From: Streptomyces griseofuscus
GTDB taxonomy: Bacteria > Actinomycetota > Actinomycetes > Streptomycetales > Streptomycetaceae
Assembly (NCBI RefSeq): GCF_014673495.1
Contig: NZ_CP051006.1
Location: forward strand, 4,278,001 to 4,342,000
DNA length: 64,000 bases
Reading direction: 5' to 3'
Shown: in pieces, positions 60,603-64,000 of the stretch
Position numbering within the stretch: position 1 is the first letter of the stretch
Layout of the letters: each line of letters starts with the position of its first letter
Made by a program: the position numbers and the translations under genes
Notes under the pieces: model-generated
The model's database searches: none
Seen by the model: the letters and a program-made list of their open reading frames with translations, nothing else
Told to the model about the DNA's origin: nothing

Positions 60603-61720
60603 ACGCGTTCCACGGTCCCACCCGAGACGGAGTACCGCGCCCCGGCCAGCACATGCGGGACGTCGTCGTCCACGGCCGCGGTGACCAGCACCTGCTCGCC
60701 GGGCGCGACCAGCTCGGCGAGCCGCTCGCGGCGGCGCGCGTCCAGCTCGGCGAAGACATCGTCCAGGACGAGAACGGGCTCGTTGCCCTCGGCGCGCAGC
60801 AGCTCGTACGAGGCGAGGCGCAGGGCGAGGGCGTACGACCAGGACTCGCCGTGCGAGGCGTAGCCCTTGGCGGGCAGCTGGCCGAGTTTCAGGACCAGGT
60901 CGTCCCGATGGGGGCCGACGAGGGTGACGCCCCGCTCGATCTCCTGCTTGCGCGCCTCGGCCAGGGCGGCCAGCAGCTGCGTGTACAGGTCCTCGCGGGT
61001 GTGGGCCTCGCCGGGCGCGGACGGCTTGTACTCCAGCGCGAGCGGGCCGCCGCCGGGGGCCAGCTGCTCGTACGCCTTGTCGGCCAGCGGCCGCAGCGCG
61101 GCGATCAGATCCAGCCGGCGGGCGAGCAGCTCGGCACCGGCGTGCGCGAGGTGCTGGTCCCACACATCGAGCGTGGACAGGTCCATGGTCCTGCCGCCGT
61201 GCCTGCGCGCGAGCGCCGCGGACTTCAGGAGGGTGTTGCGCTGCTTGAGCACCCGCTCGTAGTCGGAGCGCACCCCGGCCATCCGCGGGGAGCGCGCGGT
61301 GATCAGCTCGTCCAGGAACCTGCGCCGCTCCCCGGGGTCGCCCTTCACCAGGGCGAGGTCCTCGGGCGCGAACAGCACGGTCCGTACGATGCCCAGTACG
61401 TCCCGGGGTCTGACCTGCGAGGACCGGTTGATCCGGGCGCGGTTGGCACGGCCGGGGTTCAGCTCCAGCTCGACCAGCTGCTGCCGGTCGCCCTGGCGGA
61501 CCTGCGCCCTGATGACGGCGCGCTCGGCGCCCATGCGCACCAGGGGCGCGTCGGAGGCGACCCGGTGGCTGCCCAGGGTCGCCAGATAGCCGACCGCCTC
61601 CACCAGGTTGGTCTTGCCCTGGCCGTTGGGCCCGACGAAGGCGGTGACGCCCGGGTCGAGCGGGACCTCGGCCCGCGTGTACGAGCGGAAGTCGGCCAGC
61701 GAGAGATGCGTGACGTGCAT
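60599..61720 (-). CDS. recF: DNA replication and repair protein RecF
   Basis: 373 residues. SMC-like ATPase: Walker A GPNGQGKT (30-37), RPRDVLGIVRTVLFAPEDLALVKGDPGERRRFLDELI, signature SHGESWSYALALRLASYELL and Walker B PVLVLDDVFAELDARRRERLAELV. RecF loads RecA at gaps with RecO and RecR. Start MHVTHLSLADFRSYT is typical. Its stop overlaps the dciA start; it is about 86 bp downstream of gnd. Confidence 0.97.
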   Translation of the reverse strand: MHVTHLSLADFRSYTRAEVPLDPGVTAFVGPNGQGKTNLVEAVGYLATLGSHRVASDAPLVRMGAERAVIRAQVRQGDRQQLVELELNPGRANRARINRSSQVRPRDVLGIVRTVLFAPEDLALVKGDPGERRRFLDELITARSPRMAGVRSDYERVLKQRNTLLKSAALARRHGGRTMDLSTLDVWDQHLAHAGAELLARRLDLIAALRPLADKAYEQLAPGGGPLALEYKPSAPGEAHTREDLYTQLLAALAEARKQEIERGVTLVGPHRDDLVLKLGQLPAKGYASHGESWSYALALRLASYELLRAEGNEPVLVLDDVFAELDARRRERLAELVAPGEQVLVTAAVDDDVPHVLAGARYSVSGGTVERV

Positions 61721-61806
61721 GGGCGGTGCGCCGGCCTCCTTCCGCTTCCGCGCGACGAACGCGCTGTGGGTCGAACGGGCTGTGGGCCGCGGGGCGACCC
61801 CCTGGA

Positions 61807-62682
61807 CTACTTCTTCTCTACGGCGTGGCCGCCGAACTGGTTGCGCAGCGCGGCGATCATCTTCATCTGCGGCGAGTCCTCCTGGCGGGAGGCGAACCGC
61901 GCGAACAGCGACGCGGTGATCGCCGGCAGCGGCACCGCGTTGTCGATCGCGGCCTCCACGGTCCAGCGTCCCTCACCGGAGTCCTGGGCGTAACCGCGCA
62001 GGTCGTCCAGGTGCTCGTCCTCGTCCAGGGCGTTCACCGCGAGGTCGAGCAGCCAGGAGCGGATGACGGTGCCCTCCTGCCAGGAGCGGAAGACCTCACG
62101 GACGTCCGTGACGGAGTCGACCTTCTCCAGCAGCTCCCAGCCCTCGGCGTAGGCCTGCATCATGGCGTACTCGATGCCGTTGTGGACCATCTTCGCGAAA
62201 TGGCCCGCGCCGACCTTGCCGGCGTGCACCGAGCCGAAGTCGCCCTCCGGCTTGAGCGCGTCGAAGACCGGCTGCACCCGGGCGACGTGCTCGGCGTCGC
62301 CGCCGTACATCAGCGCGTACCCGTTCTCCAGGCCCCAGACGCCGCCGGAAACGCCGCAGTCCACGAAACCTATGCCCTTGGCGGCCAGTTCCCCGGCGTG
62401 CTTCTCGTCGTCCGTCCAGCGGGAGTTGCCGCCGTCCACGACCACGTCGCCCGGCTCCAGCAGCTCGGCGAGCTGATCGACGGTCGACTGGGTGGGCTCG
62501 CCGGCCGGGACCATCACCCACACCACGCGCGGGGCGCTGAGCTTGCCCACAAGCTCTTCCAGGCTGTGGACATCCGCGACATCGGGGTTGCGGTCGTATC
62601 CGACGACGGTGTGGCCCGCGCGGCGGATCCGCTCGCGCATGTTGCCGCCCATTTTGCCGAGGCCGACGAGACCGAGCTCCAT
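61807..62682 (-). CDS. gnd: 6-phosphogluconate dehydrogenase, short (decarboxylating) type
   Basis: 291 residues, the short prokaryotic type. NAD(P) site GLVGLGKMGGNMRERI; substrate loop DGGNSRWTDDEKHAGEL and catalytic Lys region KVGAGHFAKMVHNGIEYAMMQAYAEGWELL (Lys near 176, with the conserved HNGIEY); end ARFASRQEDSPQMKMIAALRNQFGGHAV. It oxidises 6-phosphogluconate to ribulose-5-phosphate in the pentose phosphate path. The gene stands between dnaN and recF, which is normal for Streptomyces. Cofactor choice is not certain; the residue after the beta2 strand (YDRNPD) may favour NAD. Confidence 0.95.
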   Translation of the reverse strand: MELGLVGLGKMGGNMRERIRRAGHTVVGYDRNPDVADVHSLEELVGKLSAPRVVWVMVPAGEPTQSTVDQLAELLEPGDVVVDGGNSRWTDDEKHAGELAAKGIGFVDCGVSGGVWGLENGYALMYGGDAEHVARVQPVFDALKPEGDFGSVHAGKVGAGHFAKMVHNGIEYAMMQAYAEGWELLEKVDSVTDVREVFRSWQEGTVIRSWLLDLAVNALDEDEHLDDLRGYAQDSGEGRWTVEAAIDNAVPLPAITASLFARFASRQEDSPQMKMIAALRNQFGGHAVEKK

Positions 62683-62865
62683 CAGTTGTGTTCCTTAGGG
62701 TCGCTGCTGGCGTCTGGGGCACGGGAGTGCCGCCCCGAGCCTAAACGGCCCCGCTCACGCACAGTTGTGGGCTCCGGCGCTCATCCGGCGCCACCGGGCG
62801 GCGGTGCCGGACGCCCTCGCGGACGCCCGGCACCGTGCACACCTGTGGACGACGGTCGGCCGCGA

Positions 62866-63996
62866 TCAGCCGCTGAGCCGCACCGGCATGATCAGGTACT
62901 TGTAGGCCTCGTCCGCCTCCGCGTCCAGCGCCGGCTTGCCGCTGAGCAGCGCGGGCTTCGTGGACGTCGTGAACGACAGCTGCGCCACCGGCGAGTCGAT
63001 CGCGCTCAGACCGTCCAGCAGGAACGTCGGGTTGAAGGCGATCGAGATGTCGTCGCCCTCCAGCTGCGCGTCGACCCGCTCCACAGCCTGTGCGTCGTCG
63101 CTGGAGCCGGCCTCCAGGATCAGCACGCCCTGCTCGAAGCTCAGCCGCACCGGGGTGTTCCGCTCGGCCACCAGCGCGACGCGCTTGACGGCCTCCACGA
63201 ACGGCGCCGTCTCGATCACCGCGACCGAGTTGAACTCGGTCGGGAACAGCGTCCGGTACTTGGGCAGGTCGCCCTCGAGCAGTCGCGTGGTCGTACGCCG
63301 GCCGGCGCCCTCGAAGCCGATGAGGCCCTCGCCCGCGCCGGAGCCCGACAGGGCCAGCGTCACGCTGTCCCCGGCACCGAGCGACTTGGCGGTGTCCAGC
63401 AGCGTCTTGGCGGGCACCAGGGCGACCGCGGACGCCTCCGGGTTCTCCGGCTTCCACAGGAACTCGCGGACCGCGAACCGGTAGCGGTCGGTGGACGCCA
63501 GGGTCACCGTGTCGCCCTCGATCTCGATGCGCACACCGGTGAGCACGGGCAGCGTGTCGTCGCGGCCCGCGGCGATGGCCACCTGGGACACGGCGGCGGC
63601 GAAGACCTCGCCGGGCACGGTGCCGGTCGCGTTCGGCATCTGCGGCAGCGCCGGGTACTCCTCCACCGGGAGGGTGTGCAGCGTGAAGCGGGACGATCCA
63701 CAGACCACGGTCGCCCGTACACCGTCTGTGGAAATCTCCACCGGCCGGTTGGGCAGCGCACGGGAGATGTCGGCGAGCAGCCGGCCGGAGACCAGGACGG
63801 TGCCCTCCTCCTCGACCTCGGCGTCGACGCTCACCCGAGCGGACACCTCGTAGTCGAAGCTCGACAGGCTCAGCTGGCCTTCCTCGGCCTTCAGCAGCAG
63901 GCCGGCGAGCACAGGCGCCGGCGGACGGGCAGGCAGGCTGCGTGCCGCCCAGGCCACTGCCTCCGCCAGTACGTCGCGTTCCACCCGGATCTTCAC
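62866..63996 (-). CDS. dnaN: DNA polymerase III beta sliding clamp
   Basis: 376 residues from a GTG at 63996, complete in the window. Three clamp repeats: MKIRVERDVLAEAVAWAARSL…, FAAAVSQVAIAAGRDDTLPVLTGVRIEIEGDTVTLASTDRYRFAVREF, and FVEAVKRVALVAERNTPVRLSFEQGVLILEAGSSDDAQAVE, ending YKYLIMPVRLSG, the usual C-terminus with the cleft for clamp-binding motifs. It gives polymerase processivity. In Streptomyces oriC and dnaA lie directly upstream, i.e. beyond position 64000. The 183-bp gap to gnd has a TGTGGACGA half-match to a DnaA box. Confidence 0.98.
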   Translation of the reverse strand: MKIRVERDVLAEAVAWAARSLPARPPAPVLAGLLLKAEEGQLSLSSFDYEVSARVSVDAEVEEEGTVLVSGRLLADISRALPNRPVEISTDGVRATVVCGSSRFTLHTLPVEEYPALPQMPNATGTVPGEVFAAAVSQVAIAAGRDDTLPVLTGVRIEIEGDTVTLASTDRYRFAVREFLWKPENPEASAVALVPAKTLLDTAKSLGAGDSVTLALSGSGAGEGLIGFEGAGRRTTTRLLEGDLPKYRTLFPTEFNSVAVIETAPFVEAVKRVALVAERNTPVRLSFEQGVLILEAGSSDDAQAVERVDAQLEGDDISIAFNPTFLLDGLSAIDSPVAQLSFTTSTKPALLSGKPALDAEADEAYKYLIMPVRLSG

Positions 63997-64000
63997 CGTA

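Noticed and set aside
62841..62860. TGTGGACGA between gnd and dnaN as a DnaA box of oriC
   Set aside because: One mismatch at a key position and a single copy; the real origin should lie on the other side of dnaN, outside the window.

Overview
This is high-GC actinobacterial DNA, almost certainly a Streptomyces chromosome close to the replication origin. The evidence is the order dnaN-gnd-recF-dciA-gyrB-gyrA at the right edge (all on the minus strand), the fhaA-fhaB-pstP-SEDS-PBP-pknB cell-wall signalling block, class E sortases, crgA, many GTG starts, very high third-position GC and TTA codons confined to a few accessory genes. By its usual position, oriC should lie just beyond position 64000.

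Layout. 1-1150: the end of an Lrp/AsnC gene and an intact IS5-type insertion sequence. 1145-13524: aerobic phenylacetate (paa) catabolism, made of a TetR regulator, a 3-hydroxyacyl-CoA dehydrogenase, paaN, paaABCDE and an acyl-CoA dehydrogenase. A DUF5819/HTTM/TrmH-type operon sits inside this cluster. Two matching TetR-like operators, one on each side of that insert, indicate a shared regulon. 13553-18881: rhodanese, J-domain, DUF2252, MarR and MFS genes. 19063-23540: an accessory region with TTA-containing genes, LuxR regulators facing small exported peptides, a cupin-like protein, an orphan membrane protein and an XRE gene, ending at tRNA-Leu.

24285-32531 (plus strand): FHA proteins, a PP2C phosphatase, a SEDS glycosyltransferase, a class B PBP and a PASTA kinase, which together couple Ser/Thr phosphorylation to peptidoglycan synthesis. 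32603-36827 (minus): three class E sortases interleaved with a TrpG/PabA-type amidotransferase, a small membrane protein and DUF881. 36953-40346: crgA, rhomboid protease, cyclophilin, DUF5324 and a small membrane protein. 40530-46897: tRNA-Ala, an XRE/kinase pair, an exported membrane-anchored protein, DLW-39, DUF6344, a glycosyltransferase and an orphan 3Fe-4S ferredoxin. 47431-51525: a large STAND ATPase with 14 WD40 blades. 51705-53053: an ECF sigma factor with a membrane protein that may be its partner. 53069-54126: an alpha/beta-hydrolase and tRNA-Ile. 54215-63996: the replication core.

The most unusual points are these. The IS lies exactly at a CTAG that supplies the stop codons of two convergent genes, and a second CTAG-flanked palindrome does the same at 22821-22850. 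DnaA-box clusters occur away from oriC, notably at 37223-37432. A LuxR/exported-peptide module appears intact once and apparently decayed once within the TTA-codon region. All functional calls come from reading the sequence; no database search was run.
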